From: Malachius bipustulatus
Taxonomy: Eukaryota > Arthropoda > Insecta > Coleoptera > Melyridae
Reading direction: 5' to 3'
NCBI GenBank assembly: GCA_910589415.1
Contig: OU342639.1
Coordinates: 7,138,268-7,202,267, forward strand
Length of the DNA stretch: 64,000 nucleotides
Part shown: piece after piece, positions 50,010 to 60,891 of the stretch
Layout: every line of letters starts with the position of its first letter
How positions within the stretch are numbered: position 1 is the stretch's first letter
Notes under the pieces: model-generated
Told to the model about the DNA's origin: nothing
Seen by the model: the letters and a program-made list of their open reading frames with translations, nothing else
Databases searched by the model: none
Position numbers and translations under genes: made by a program

Positions 50010-50291
50010 TGTATGATGTTTGTTATCTGAATTTTGTAGTTCATTAACAACTACGCGACACGATTTTTCATAATAAAACATTTATTATTAAGACGATTTT
50101 CAATGTTCGAAAACACCTCATCTCGTGCCGTATACTGCGTGGTGCATTGGCTCGCAGTTTTCTCATGAATGAGGGGGTGAATTTTTGCATCTTGCGTTCG
50201 AGTTAATCGGACGCCGAGATGTGGGGTTGTCATGTTGTACTCATTTTCCTTACAAAATTAAATTGTGGCTTATTACAAATTATGCCTAACA
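50010..50291 (-). repeat. BEL/Pao 3' LTR, 282 bp, uninterrupted
   Basis: Complete LTR used here as the reference for the split copy. On the plus strand it begins TGTATGATG and ends ATGCCTAACA. It contains the unoccupied hAT target TGAATGAG near 50166-50173. Confidence 0.95.
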
Positions 50292-50443
50292 TGCCGGCCG
50301 CCTTGGAAAAGAGTGCTTTTACAAAATAATGTATAATATTCTAAGAATATAAGGTAAGTAAATTAATATTTGATTTATGTAACGTAATATTCGATTCATG
50401 TAAAATAACGAAATGTTCCTTTGTTTTAGGTAAATAGCATTAA

Positions 50444-53400
50444 TCACTTTGAACAATTTGCTTCACTGAATAGTTCAACCACTTTAGTAATGGATCTAGT
50501 GATGACTCCATTAACTGTTCTGATGGATAAAACTCTGATAATACCATCTGGACCTGGATGAACTGCTTCCACACGACCCTTGCGCCAAAGAAGTGGAGGT
50601 GTCTGAGAATCTCGAAGGAGAACAAGTGACCCTGGTTTAATTGAATTGCAATTGTTCTGCTGCCATTTGGTTCTGGACTGCAACGTGGTGAGATAGTCAT
50701 TGGACCATACTTTCCAGAATCGCTGCATCATCTGTTGAATCATCTCAAATTTGCTCAAATGATTTTGCTTAGTGTGCAACCATGAGGGTTCTGGTATTGT
50801 TAATAAAGAGCCACCCACAAGGAAATGACCTGGTGTGAGGAATTGGAAATCATTGGAATTTGAAGAAATAGGTAAGAGTGGTCTAGAATTCAAAATAGAT
50901 TCTATTTGACAGCATAATGTGCTTAATTCTTCAAAAGTAAAAATTGAATTACCGGCTATTCGGTGTAAATGTTTCTTTGTGGATTTGACTGCCGCCTCCC
51001 AAAGACCGCCAAAGTGAGGGGATCTAGCTGGGATAAATTTCCACTGAACTGAATGTTTACTTAAAAAGTTTGCAACTTCTTCATTATGTTTATTTTCAGA
51101 ATGAAATTGATACCACTGTTTTATTTCATTATTGGCTCCAATAAAATTGGTACCGTTATCTGAATGGATCTCGTTACATAGACCCCGTCGAGCTAAAAAA
51201 CGTTTTAAACAGGCTATGAATGCTTCAGTTGATAAACTACTAACTATTTCGATGTGTATCGCCTTTGTACTAAAACACACGAATAAGCAGATATATCCCT
51301 TTGTAATTTTCCTACCACGTCCTGTACTCTCTTTTAAAGAAAATGGACCAGCAAAGTCTGTCCCGCAAACTGAAAAGGCTCGTGATGGTGTAACTCGGGT
51401 TTCAGGTAAATCACTCATAATCGGTTCGATCGGACGAGCATCAAATCGCTTACAAGTAATGCATTTGTGTATTATTTGTTTGACTTCGGTTTTACCTGAA
51501 ATTATCCAAAATTTTTGTCGAATTGCGTTCAACGTAGTTTGTGGACCAGCATGAAACTGCTGTAAATGGTAGTGTTGAATAATTAGCTGACTAAATTTAT
51601 GCTTCTTAGGAACAATAAATGGGAATTTTTGATTATATGATACATGGCTAAAACGAAGTCTGCCACCTACCCGCATGACTTTGTCATCATCTATGAATGG
51701 ATTAAGACAAAATAATTCACTTTTGGGTGATATAGATTTTCCCTGTAAGAGTAACTGATATTCCTCCGGGAATGATTTTGTTTGTACACTTTTTATTAAA
51801 AGCTTTAATGAAGTTTCAAGCTCAATAATTTTGAGTAGACCTGTTAATTTAGGTCTTGTTTTCTTGCATAACTCAATAAATCGTATGCAATGCGATAAAA
51901 TTCGCTGTACCTTGACCAAACTTGAGTACCTTTGAATTAGTTCTGAAAGAAATGTTGGTTGCTGTTGCAAATTTGTAGTAACAAGACACTTTGATTTCAT
52001 GTCTGGTACACCACTATGCGCATGAGTGTCATAATTTGACTGTGGCCATTGTGCTGTATCTTGACTTAGCCAATCAGGTCCGTGCCACCAGGTTTTAAAT
52101 TTGAGTAACTGAGCACTGGTGGTACCCCTACTTAGAATATCTGCTGCGTTATCCTCTGACCTGACATGATTCCATTTTGCATTTTGTGTTAATAATTGTA
52201 TGTCAGCTACTCTATGAGCAACGAATTGTTTTAATTGACTAGGATCTTTTTGCAACCACGCTAGCACGATCGTGCTATCACACCAGAAATATACTTCATC
52301 AATATGAATGCGTGATTCTAAATCTCGACTGATTTGTGCGACCAATTTCGCAGCCTCTGCTTCTGATTCAAAACTTACTATTAAATCATCGACATAAAAT
52401 GATTCATCAATTAATGTGCATGCTTCAGGGAACTTGTCCTGATTATCGAGTGCTATTTGTTTTATGCATCGAGTAGCTAGGTATGGAGCTGATGCAGTTC
52501 CATATGCAATCGTATTGAGTTGATATAGTTTATCATTCCAGATGATATTTTGGAAAATTCTATCCTCTGCATGTACCCATATTTGTCTATACTTTTTTTC
52601 ACAATCGCTTGTCACTGCGACCTTGTGAAGTCTGAATCTGATCAAAATAGCAAATAAATCTGACTGAACAACTGGACCGACTTTCAGGACATTGTTTAAT
52701 GATAGACCTGAGTCTGTCTTACAAGCAGCGTCGAAAACGACTCTAACCTTCGTTGTTAATTTATTTGGATTTATGACTGCATGATGAGGAAGCACATTCG
52801 GTTGGACTTCCGATGTGTAAATGATTGGAGACATGTGATTAAGAAGTTCATATTCTTCCATGAATTGAGTGTACTGTTTGCATAACTCTGCATCTGAATT
52901 GAGTCTATTTTTGAGTAATTGATATCTCCGATTAGCTATATAGAAAGAATTGCCTAATCGATTAACATTTGATTTGAAAGGTAATCTAACCACAAATTTT
53001 CCATCTTCTCCTCTCGATGTAGTTTTTGAGAAGATTTCTTCACATTCGCGTTCTTCTTGAGAATGTATGATTGATTTTGGAATTTCCTCAATATGCCAAA
53101 AGGCTGATAATTGATTTTGAATATCTGATATTTGGTGTTCTTGTAATGATAACATGCATGCTGATGATTTGGTAATTAATGATTGTTGAGTGGTTGGTCC
53201 CGAAACTACCCATCCCAGATGTGTTTTTTGAATGATTGGCTGACGTCTACCTAAGGAGATCTGACCAATGCAAAGAAGTGACCAAAATAATTCCGCGCCA
53301 AGTAGAATATCAATTTTACTCTGCTGAGAAAATGTTGGATCAGCTAATTGAATTTCTTCGGGAATATTAAGATCGATGTCAAGAGATGTTTGTGGTAACG

Positions 53401-55156
53401 GTGAAGTTAATTCAGGAAGAACCAAACAATTTACCTTTGTATTGAATGAATTTATTTTTGAATAAATTGTGATAGATACTTCACTTGTGACTTGAGAAGT
53501 TGAATTGTTAATACCATTTATTGGAATGTTGACTCGCTTACCTTTCAGCTTCAGCCTATCACATAAATCCTTGCGAATATAATTTGATTGCGATGCTGAA
53601 TCCAAAAGAATTTTGACATCATGATTGTTTCCTTGATTATCTTGAATATGTACTATTGCTGTTGGCAACAGTACTTCAACTGCCTTTATTTGGGAACAGT
53701 TGACTACTTGAGAATGTGTACTGTTTAATGAATGTGCTGTATTTGATGAATGTTGTGAATTTGAATTTTGTGTCTGATTAAATGGTTGATTAACAACCGG
53801 AAATTGATTTGATGATGCTTGATTTTGATTTATTTGATCGGACATTGAATGATCTTGATTGGGTATATTATTTGTATCATGTTGTCTGTCTATGTGTAAT
53901 AATGTATTATGTAAATGGTTACATTTTCTGCAGGTTGATGCCTTGCAATCCTTTGTTATGTGATTTGATCTAAAACAATTTTTGCAAAGTTTGCGTTTTG
54001 ATACCTCAGAAATTCGCTGTTGAATTGACAATTCCAGAAATTTACTACAGAAAAATACTGGATGATTTGCATTGCAAATGATACATTTTGAATATTGTGT
54101 TGACACATGAACCGTAGAGAATTTCGTGTGCGAGTGTGTATATGTCTTCTTAACTTGCATTGAATTTGTGTTTGATTGCAATGATTCGAGCAATTGACAC
54201 TTTTTTGTAATAAAATCGATTAAATCTTGATATTTTGGTTTTTGTTGCATTTCTGATTTTAATTTTTGCCATTCACGCTTAGAAATGTTGTCCAGTTTGC
54301 TGGTGATTAAATAAATAAGAATCGAATCCCAGAACTGTACTGGCTCATTGAGAGCTTTAAGTGCTCTAACATTCTTTTGAATATTGTTTAAAAATGCTTG
54401 TAAAAGTGAATGTGATTCTTTGGTAACTACCTCTAAATCAAAAAGAGCTTGGAAATGATTTTGAATAATAAGTGCGTCATCTTCAAAACGTTCTTTGAGC
54501 AATTTAAATGCTACGTCATAATTGTCAGATGTCATGCTTATCTTGTCTATAATTGCTTCCGCATCACCACTGAGTGATAATTTTAAATACTGAAATTTTT
54601 CAATTGGTGATAACGATTGATTATTATGAATAAGTGACGTGAACATGTCATAAAAACTTAACCACTGGTCTATTTGTCCCGAAAAATTGGGTAAAGACAA
54701 TTGAGGCAACCTTACTTGACTGAAATTTCTAATTATTGGCATTGATTGTTGTGCATCGTTTGTTTGCACTGCGCCTGCATTATTATTAACATTATCCCCA
54801 GATTCTGACCCGTCCTGATTTTCATGACTACTGTTATTATCATCACACTTCTTCCTAATATAAGATTCTTGTGGATTAATAATATCGTCAATTTTTGCTA
54901 ATAATGAATAATATTTATCCTCAAAGGTTCCACTTTCTAGCTCGATTTGTTCCTCGGTTAATGTGGTATCAAGTTCTTCTATTTGCTCTTGAACTGTTTC
55001 AAATTGTCCTAATAAAGGTTCAATTTTTGCTCTACGTAATTGAAGTTCACAAAGTGATCTTCCAGAAATGACATTCAAATCCATCTGTTTTACTTTGTTT
55101 TCCTGACGAGTTAAATTTGCTTTTATAGTGGATCGTTTTTTAATTAACGCTTCCAT
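50444..55156 (-). CDS. BEL/Pao gag-pol polyprotein with in-frame pol deletion
   Basis: A single 1,570-residue frame. Coiled, charged Gag N-terminus (1-130); Gag core about 145-330; Cys-His knuckle CX2CX4HX4C at 391-404 and a second at 409-421; aspartic protease around Asp519 (ILLDSAS, a variant of the usual DSG/DTG); reverse transcriptase from about 800 with Asp851 and catalytic YVDD 921-924; RNase H remnant with WCDS 958-961 and DNAADILSRG; integrase zinc motif (His 1195-1202, Cys1232, Cys1235); and catalytic Asp1267, Asp1333, Glu1387. Between YVDD and WCDS only about 34 residues remain, so the reverse-transcriptase thumb/connection and the front of RNase H with its first Asp are lost without breaking the frame. 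Enzymatic activity is therefore doubtful. ATG 55156 matches the family's usual N-terminus. Confidence 0.93.
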   Translation of the reverse strand: MEALIKKRSTIKANLTRQENKVKQMDLNVISGRSLCELQLRRAKIEPLLGQFETVQEQIEELDTTLTEEQIELESGTFEDKYYSLLAKIDDIINPQESYIRKKCDDNNSSHENQDGSESGDNVNNNAGAVQTNDAQQSMPIIRNFSQVRLPQLSLPNFSGQIDQWLSFYDMFTSLIHNNQSLSPIEKFQYLKLSLSGDAEAIIDKISMTSDNYDVAFKLLKERFEDDALIIQNHFQALFDLEVVTKESHSLLQAFLNNIQKNVRALKALNEPVQFWDSILIYLITSKLDNISKREWQKLKSEMQQKPKYQDLIDFITKKCQLLESLQSNTNSMQVKKTYTHSHTKFSTVHVSTQYSKCIICNANHPVFFCSKFLELSIQQRISEVSKRKLCKNCFRSNHITKDCKASTCRKCNHLHNTLLHIDRQHDTNNIPNQDHSMSDQINQNQASSNQFPVVNQPFNQTQNSNSQHSSNTAHSLNSTHSQVVNCSQIKAVEVLLPTAIVHIQDNQGNNHDVKILLDSASQSNYIRKDLCDRLKLKGKRVNIPINGINNSTSQVTSEVSITIYSKINSFNTKVNCLVLPELTSPLPQTSLDIDLNIPEEIQLADPTFSQQSKIDILLGAELFWSLLCIGQISLGRRQPIIQKTHLGWVVSGPTTQQSLITKSSACMLSLQEHQISDIQNQLSAFWHIEEIPKSIIHSQEERECEEIFSKTTSRGEDGKFVVRLPFKSNVNRLGNSFYIANRRYQLLKNRLNSDAELCKQYTQFMEEYELLNHMSPIIYTSEVQPNVLPHHAVINPNKLTTKVRVVFDAACKTDSGLSLNNVLKVGPVVQSDLFAILIRFRLHKVAVTSDCEKKYRQIWVHAEDRIFQNIIWNDKLYQLNTIAYGTASAPYLATRCIKQIALDNQDKFPEACTLIDESFYVDDLIVSFESEAEAAKLVAQISRDLESRIHIDEVYFWCDSTIVLAWLQKDPSQLKQFVAHRVADIQLLTQNAKWNHVRSEDNAADILSRGTTSAQLLKFKTWWHGPDWLSQDTAQWPQSNYDTHAHSGVPDMKSKCLVTTNLQQQPTFLSELIQRYSSLVKVQRILSHCIRFIELCKKTRPKLTGLLKIIELETSLKLLIKSVQTKSFPEEYQLLLQGKSISPKSELFCLNPFIDDDKVMRVGGRLRFSHVSYNQKFPFIVPKKHKFSQLIIQHYHLQQFHAGPQTTLNAIRQKFWIISGKTEVKQIIHKCITCKRFDARPIEPIMSDLPETRVTPSRAFSVCGTDFAGPFSLKESTGRGRKITKGYICLFVCFSTKAIHIEIVSSLSTEAFIACLKRFLARRGLCNEIHSDNGTNFIGANNEIKQWYQFHSENKHNEEVANFLSKHSVQWKFIPARSPHFGGLWEAAVKSTKKHLHRIAGNSIFTFEELSTLCCQIESILNSRPLLPISSNSNDFQFLTPGHFLVGGSLLTIPEPSWLHTKQNHLSKFEMIQQMMQRFWKVWSNDYLTTLQSRTKWQQNNCNSIKPGSLVLLRDSQTPPLLWRKGRVEAVHPGPDGIIRVLSIRTVNGVITRSITKVVELFSEANCSK

Positions 55157-55690
55157 GATGTTTATGAATGAATATAATTGATTAATACGTATAGGTATTT
55201 GATTGAATAATTTTTGTTTTTATGTTTTGAATAATGTTTGTTTTAATTAGGTACTTGCTTGAGTACTTGACTTGAATGTTAAATTGAATATTATCGAATT
55301 GAATAGTATTAGGTACTTATTTATTGAATTGATTTTCCATCTGAATAATAGATCCCACTTACTTACTTCTTTGATTTGCTTGAATAAAATAGGGTTGTAC
55401 TAGGTACTTATTTGATTTGATTTGTTTGAATAAGAATGATTTTTATTAAAGAATAATGCAAATCATGTTTTTAATTTTTAGGAAACGGAATGATGAATAA
55501 GGAATAATGTGAGTGGACTCACCCCACACTACTGCTACCAGACGATCGATCGATGCTGCTTTCCTCTTTCCGCTCCTTCGGCTGTCTGCAAGCTACACCT
55601 GTGTTACCACCTTGACTTCTTACTGCTTATGCTTCTGATTTCTTGTTGAATGTTGATTAACTGATTAACTAATTATGATTTGTTTGTATC

Positions 55691-55706
55691 GGAACTCGAA
55701 GGACCA
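55691..55706 (-). other. BEL/Pao primer-binding site
   Basis: Minus strand TGGTCCTTCGAGTTCC starts one base after the 5' LTR and is complementary to a tRNA 3' end (…GGACCA). It primes minus-strand DNA synthesis. About 530 bp of leader separate it from the gag start. Confidence 0.8.
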
Positions 55707-55871
55707 TTGTATGATGTTTGTTATCTGAATTTTGTAGTTCATTAACAACTACGCGACACGATTTTTCATAATAAAACATTTATTATTAAGACGATTTTCA
55801 ATGTTCGAAAACACCTCATCTCGTGCCGTATACTGCGTGGTGCATTGGCTCGCAGTTTTCTCATGAATGAG

Positions 55872-58800
55872 CAGTGTTACCACGAGCACAATTTTTTTCG
55901 AGACAGATGTCGCGAAAAAACGAGCCAAATATACGTACTAAAACGAGCTATTTCAGATTTAATAAAAAGGAAATTCTGTATTGTCTGTTTGGGTAAAGAA
56001 TAATCCTTACTAAGGGCTGGTAGGTGATAGGACAAAAATATATCTTAATTTTAATTATTATAATAACATCAATATTAATATTTTTAATTATTATTATATT
56101 ATGTATCTTTAACATTGTGCTTGCGCAGTTCTGCGTGAGCTTACAGCGCCATGAACCAAGAACTATTCTAAAGGTGCCAAGACACCTAACTCTAACATAA
56201 AGGATCCTACACAACAAGACTCCCTTTTTTAATACACTATGATACATTACATTTTTTTGGTTTAAAAAACATTGATTTGCTATGCCATAAGTGCTATATA
56301 ACCATCGAAGAAACTTTTTTTATTGTATGGTTAATGGTTATATTATAAAAGCTCATAAAGTTGAAATGAAAAAAAAATGCATTTTCATTCAAATTTTTAA
56401 TTATATACTTCCGTACATTAAACTTTTCATTAATTTCTGTATTTTAATTCGTTAATTTCATTAACAATTAATCACAGCAACAAGGAATAACTAAAATAAA
56501 TGAATAAATTCTATATAAATTTAATTAACAATTAATCACAGCAACAAAAGGAATAACTAAAATAAATTAATAAATTCTATATAAAAATAACTACCTAAAT
56601 AAATAAATAAGAAACTAAAAACATTTTTTTTCTAAAATCACAAACAAAGGAACCTAGTTTTAAATTACAAACTAAAAAAAAAATACATTTTTATTCTAAA
56701 AACGACTAATGAACTCATTTTACGGAAAGTAACTTAAATTTTATCAATCATAAGAATCAGGAAGCTCTTTTTTTAATGTTTTACTTGAAATTTCTTTTTA
56801 ATAAGGAAGAACTTGGCGTCCAAGAGTAGCATACATCATTTTTTATCATTTCTTTGACGTGTAAAATGTTGGAGCAAGTGTCAATATTTAATCGATTGCG
56901 CACTTTTGTCTTTAATAAAAATAATTGGGAAAATATTCTTTCCGCAGCTGCGGACGAATGCGGTAAAGCTAAAATTCCTTTAACAAAATAACCTAAGTTA
57001 GGGAACATCGGCTCGTCTAAAGCATTTTTAAAGTTAAAAACATTGGTCCAAAACAATTCCATGTCAAAATTGTTAATTTTTGCATAATTTTGCAATTCTG
57101 CTATGTCTGGTAACATTCGCCATTCTGCATTTAATTGTTCTTCATCTAATACTAAATTGGGAAAAAATTGTTTACAATTAACTATAATAGTGGTGATTTC
57201 ACCAGACAAAGCAGTTTTAGGGTTGAAACAGGAAATAAATGACAAAATTGGATTGTCAAAATCAAAACGATCTTTAATTTGTTTGCATAATTCTATATAA
57301 AAGTCCAAACATTTTATTTTAAAGGCTTCGATATCGATGGTTTTTAAATTATTAGTTTGAGCTATTAAAATTTCAACTTTGGTTCCCAGGTAAATTTCTT
57401 CAATTGGCAGAAAATTGTTCGGGTTTTTGGGATCTACGTTTTTTAAATTCAGTTTATTTTTAGAAATATACTCTAACTTCATATAATTTTTTGAAATATT
57501 CAAATAGAAGTCGGAAACTCTGCTAAGTAACACATGAATTTTTATTTTTTGTGATTGGAATTCCAAGTTCATTATATTGATAATTTGTAAAATGTAGCTT
57601 AAAAAACAAAAGTATAGTTTGTAAATTGGGTTTTTTAAAGATTCTAAAATGTTGCTGCAAACCTGCAAGTTTTGATCGAAACATTCATTTGTAAAAAAAA
57701 GGATTAGTGCATCCCAGTTTTCTAGAACTCTGTCTACTGCTGCTTGCAATGAGAGCCATCGAGTTTGTGCTGGGTGTAGCAGTTTATTTGGTTTGAGTTG
57801 ACAAAACACTTGACACTCGCCAAAATGGTCCATTCTTTTGGAACTATTAGAAAAATAGTTATACAACTCCCTAATAAAACCTTCAATATCATTAGGCAGT
57901 TTATTGGCTGCCGACGATGCACACAGATGTATGGAATGGCAAGTACATCCTAAAAAAAACATTTTTGGCAAAATTGCCCTAAAACGGGCTTGAACCCCCG
58001 TTTTGTTGCCTTTCATGACAGCAGCATTGTCAGCAGCCAAGCCAATTAGGTTATTAATAGGAATATTGTGTTTATTTAAATATTCTTGAATTGCCAAAAA
58101 TATAGATTCTGCCGACGAGGTTTGAATTTTTAACAACCCGAAAAAACAATCACACACCTTTTTAGTATTCTCATTGTAAAACCTTGCTACTATGACAAGG
58201 GATTTCTCTGTGCTAATATCTGTTGTTTCGTCAATAATTAGTGAAAATTTATTTGTTTTTAAAACATCCGAAAGATTATCAAGCTGTTCGATATTTATAC
58301 ATTTATTTGTTATGTAGGTTGCTTTGGTTCGAGAACAGGTCATATTTTTGGCGATTTCAGAATCTGGGCATACACTTTTGATAAAACTAGGCAAGTGATC
58401 AGCTAACAAAAAAGGTAAATTGTGTTCGTGTAAAAACACACAAAGCTTTAACTCAGCTTGTTTTACAAGTTGTTGTTTTCTTAATATACTTTCATCTTTT
58501 AAAACATTTGAAATTTTTGGTGTATTCTTTAGTTTATTTACATTCTTCTTATGAAATTCTGTACTCGCATGCCTTTTTATATCAAAACTACTGCATTTTA
58601 GATACCTAAAACATGTTGTACAAAAAATTTTGTTTTGTGCTTTTCTCAACCAAGGATATGTTGTAGTCCAGTTTTCTTGGAATTTGTGTTGATATGTTTT
58701 TTTTTTCTTAGGCTTAGGTTCACTGGAATCACTGGTCTTGGTCCTGGATAATTCAGAGTCAGAGTCTGATCTGATTTCTTGTCCGAGATCTTCTTCTGAC

Positions 58801-60097
58801 TCTTGTTGTTGTGAAATGCCTTCTTTGCTCTGCTGAGCAGCAGGATCAGCTCTTTTAATTCCACTAGGGCCTGGCTCTGGCTGCGTCTCAGCTTCAATAA
58901 TTATTGTTGGTGGTTTTAATAATATGGGTATAGTAGGATTAACTTTAAAAAGTCAGATGTGACGTCTTACTAACCGTCCGAATTAATATTTTTAATTTCA
59001 CCAGAAAATGTCAAACAGTTAATTATCAAGTTGTGAACGAGCGTAATTATTGAAGGAATCATTCAAACAATCAATTGAACCGCTTACGTCAGTTTGAGAG
59101 CCACTGACAACTACATAAAATTTATTCACGTAATGACATTCTATCCTCTGTGTTGTGCATTTAATTCTCATTCAAAACCAATGTTGACGTATAATTATTT
59201 ATGCGGGATGGAGTGTTTAGACAAACTGGACGGTTACTATAAAAACACGTACATGAAACAAAATAAATCGAACTATCAAAAGGATGTGTATTCTTAATCG
59301 ATACGTATGACTTTTTAGACTTTATTGGACTATATTCTTGCTCTTGTAACAAACCTTAAAGATATTAAAAAAGTCAGACTTTTGTATGTTTTGAAGTATG
59401 CGAAGTATACCTAATTATTAAATGAGTAGACAATTAAGTTTAAAAATATAATAGGTACTTACTTGTCCATTGTAGTGTTATTGTTAAACTTCTTTACCTT
59501 GCGTTTATTACGTTTCTGTTTATTTTACATAAACAATTGGTTGGTTGGTTATTCGTTTTATGGCCGGTCAGCTTGACATACAGTCAACTTTCTTATTATT
59601 ATTTATTTTGTTATTTTGTATTGTTGATTTAATTTTCGATTCCCGTTGGGAATCGGCGGAATCGGTACATAATTCAGTTTCTTGTTTCTTGCTTTCTTGC
59701 CTCCATGTTCGAGATACACAATGAAAATGACAATTAACAATTGACATTTGACCTTTCACTCGCCGTCCGCTATAATTATGCTTGTGCGCAGATACAGAAT
59801 ACAGAATAGCAGAATGCAGAATAACATAACATAATCCATTGGCAGCAGACAACGCCAGCGCCATCTGTTGACTAAAGGTTTCAGCTACATACACAAACAC
59901 GTTACTATGGCCTTAAAGAATGCCATGACGCTACAGCTACACGCTACACTATTACTAGGCTGCTGCATGAGCATAGCTGCTGGCTGGACGTCTCTAAAAA
60001 CCGAAAAAGAGCCAAATCTGGGAAAGAGGAGTCAGCGAGTAGCTTTTACTTCAAAAGAGCCATATCTGGCTCGAACGAGACACCTGTGGCAACGCTG
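55872..60097 (-). mobile_element. hAT transposon, 4,226 bp, apparently complete
   Basis: The ends CAGTGTTACCACGAGC (55872) and CAGCGTTGCCACAGGTG (minus strand from 60097) form an imperfect inverted repeat of hAT type. The exact 8-bp duplication TGAATGAG lies at 55864-55871 and 60098-60105, and the empty site is visible in the sister LTR at 50166-50173. It carries one long open transposase frame on the minus strand, about 900 bp of 3' flank and 1.1 kb of 5' flank. Of all DNA transposons in the window it is the only one with an unbroken catalytic gene. Confidence 0.95.
56781..58952 (-). CDS. hAT transposase, open frame intact, start unresolved
   Basis: Cuts the element out and reinserts it. 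The frame is open from just after TGA 58953-58955 to 56781 (about 723 codons). The first ~70 residues are acidic and Ser-rich, followed by a basic KPKKKK stretch. A BED/TTF-type zinc finger follows (WTTTYPWLR, then CTTC, then HASTEFH). Counting from the TTG at 58649, the catalytic acids are Asp140 (LIIDETTDIS), Asp207 (AADNAAVMKG) and Glu570 (SSAAAERIFS), with CX2H at 235-238, Trp298 and a C-terminal dimerisation region 545-590. No ATG occurs before the zinc finger in this frame, so a short upstream exon or a non-AUG start is needed. A short different-frame ORF at 58646-58897 overlaps and is not used. Confidence 0.88.
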   Translation of the reverse strand, partial: LFKVNPTIPILLKPPTIIIEAETQPEPGPSGIKRADPAAQQSKEGISQQQESEEDLGQEIRSDSDSELSRTKTSDSSEPKPKKKKTYQHKFQENWTTTYPWLRKAQNKIFCTTCFRYLKCSSFDIKRHASTEFHKKNVNKLKNTPKISNVLKDESILRKQQLVKQAELKLCVFLHEHNLPFLLADHLPSFIKSVCPDSEIAKNMTCSRTKATYITNKCINIEQLDNLSDVLKTNKFSLIIDETTDISTEKSLVIVARFYNENTKKVCDCFFGLLKIQTSSAESIFLAIQEYLNKHNIPINNLIGLAADNAAVMKGNKTGVQARFRAILPKMFFLGCTCHSIHLCASSAANKLPNDIEGFIRELYNYFSNSSKRMDHFGECQVFCQLKPNKLLHPAQTRWLSLQAAVDRVLENWDALILFFTNECFDQNLQVCSNILESLKNPIYKLYFCFLSYILQIINIMNLEFQSQKIKIHVLLSRVSDFYLNISKNYMKLEYISKNKLNLKNVDPKNPNNFLPIEEIYLGTKVEILIAQTNNLKTIDIEAFKIKCLDFYIELCKQIKDRFDFDNPILSFISCFNPKTALSGEITTIIVNCKQFFPNLVLDEEQLNAEWRMLPDIAELQNYAKINNFDMELFWTNVFNFKNALDEPMFPNLGYFVKGILALPHSSAAAERIFSQLFLLKTKVRNRLNIDTCSNILHVKEMIKNDVCYSWTPSSSLLKRNFK

Positions 60098-60228
60098 TGA
60101 ATGAGGGGGTGAATTTTTGCATCTTGCGTTCGAGTTAATCGGACGCCGAGATGTGGGGTTGTCATGTTGTACTCATTTTCCTTACAAAATTAAATTGTGG
60201 CTTATTACAAATTATGCCTAACATCCCC

Positions 60229-60891
60229 CCTATTTAATTATAATGAGGAAAGATAAAGTACGAGTACTTATTACCCTTTCGTGTTTACGAGATTTATCCG
60301 ACACTAGGAGATTGTTTACAATAAATTGAAAATGACGACGAACCGTTTAATCAAAATCATTTTTGGGATAGAAAAACAATCGTATATCAGTCAGTACCTA
60401 ATTCACTTATTTAATATGAAAAATAACAAAAATTTAATCTACTCAACTATTCCAAGATAATGGGAAATTGTTATCCAATAGTAGGTACCTTCATGTATTA
60501 TTCATTATACAAACTTACAACAAAAAATTGTAAAAATTCTTAAAACGTAATCGAATCTAAAATGTGCTTTAAAAATCTGAAATAATTGACCTTTCGCGGT
60601 TACAAGACAATCGTTTCTCAGGTCTTCAACAGTCAACAGGGTAAATGAATCATTTTAGACCATGGCAATGGTAAACTAATCTGTTTCCATGCAAAAATTA
60701 TCTCTTGATAATTCTTGGAGGAGGTAAAAACTGCTGTAGGAGATCTAGTAAGGAGGTAGAGCTCAATGAATGGGTTCAATGGGCACCAGAATAGTATATT
60801 GTGAAACAAGTGCGGAAAAGAGAAAATTTCTCACGAGTGTGAAACAATTGTGATACACACAGTACTTTTCCTACGACCACAATTTACCAGA
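60229..60891. other. Spacer, no gene identified
   Basis: AT-rich, no domain-bearing frame. The next feature is a recombinase-like pseudogene on the minus strand. Confidence 0.4.

Larger units (their letters stand above)
50010..60223 (-). mobile_element. BEL/Pao LTR retrotransposon, with hAT insert in its 5' LTR
   Basis: LTRs of 282 bp (TGTTAGGCAT...CATCATACA on the minus strand) bound the element. TCCCC flanks it on both sides (50005-50009 and 60224-60228). By eye the two LTRs are identical once the hAT insert is removed. The order 5' LTR, primer site, single gag-pol frame, 3' LTR is canonical for BEL/Pao. Without the hAT it is about 5.98 kb. Because the hAT separates the outer 118 bp of the 5' LTR from the rest, transcription from its own promoter is probably disabled. 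Confidence 0.95.
55708..60223 (-). repeat. BEL/Pao 5' LTR, split by hAT element
   Basis: Two pieces, 55708-55871 and 60106-60223, total 282 bp and match the LTR at 50010-50291 base for base as far as I can compare by eye. The hAT element and one copy of its duplication lie between. Confidence 0.92.

Noticed and set aside
51132..51554. 140-codon plus-strand frame
   Set aside because: Antisense shadow of the BEL/Pao integrase region.
58646..58897. 83-codon minus-strand frame upstream of the hAT frame
   Set aside because: A different phase of the same DNA; the transposase phase continues open through it and supplies the zinc finger.
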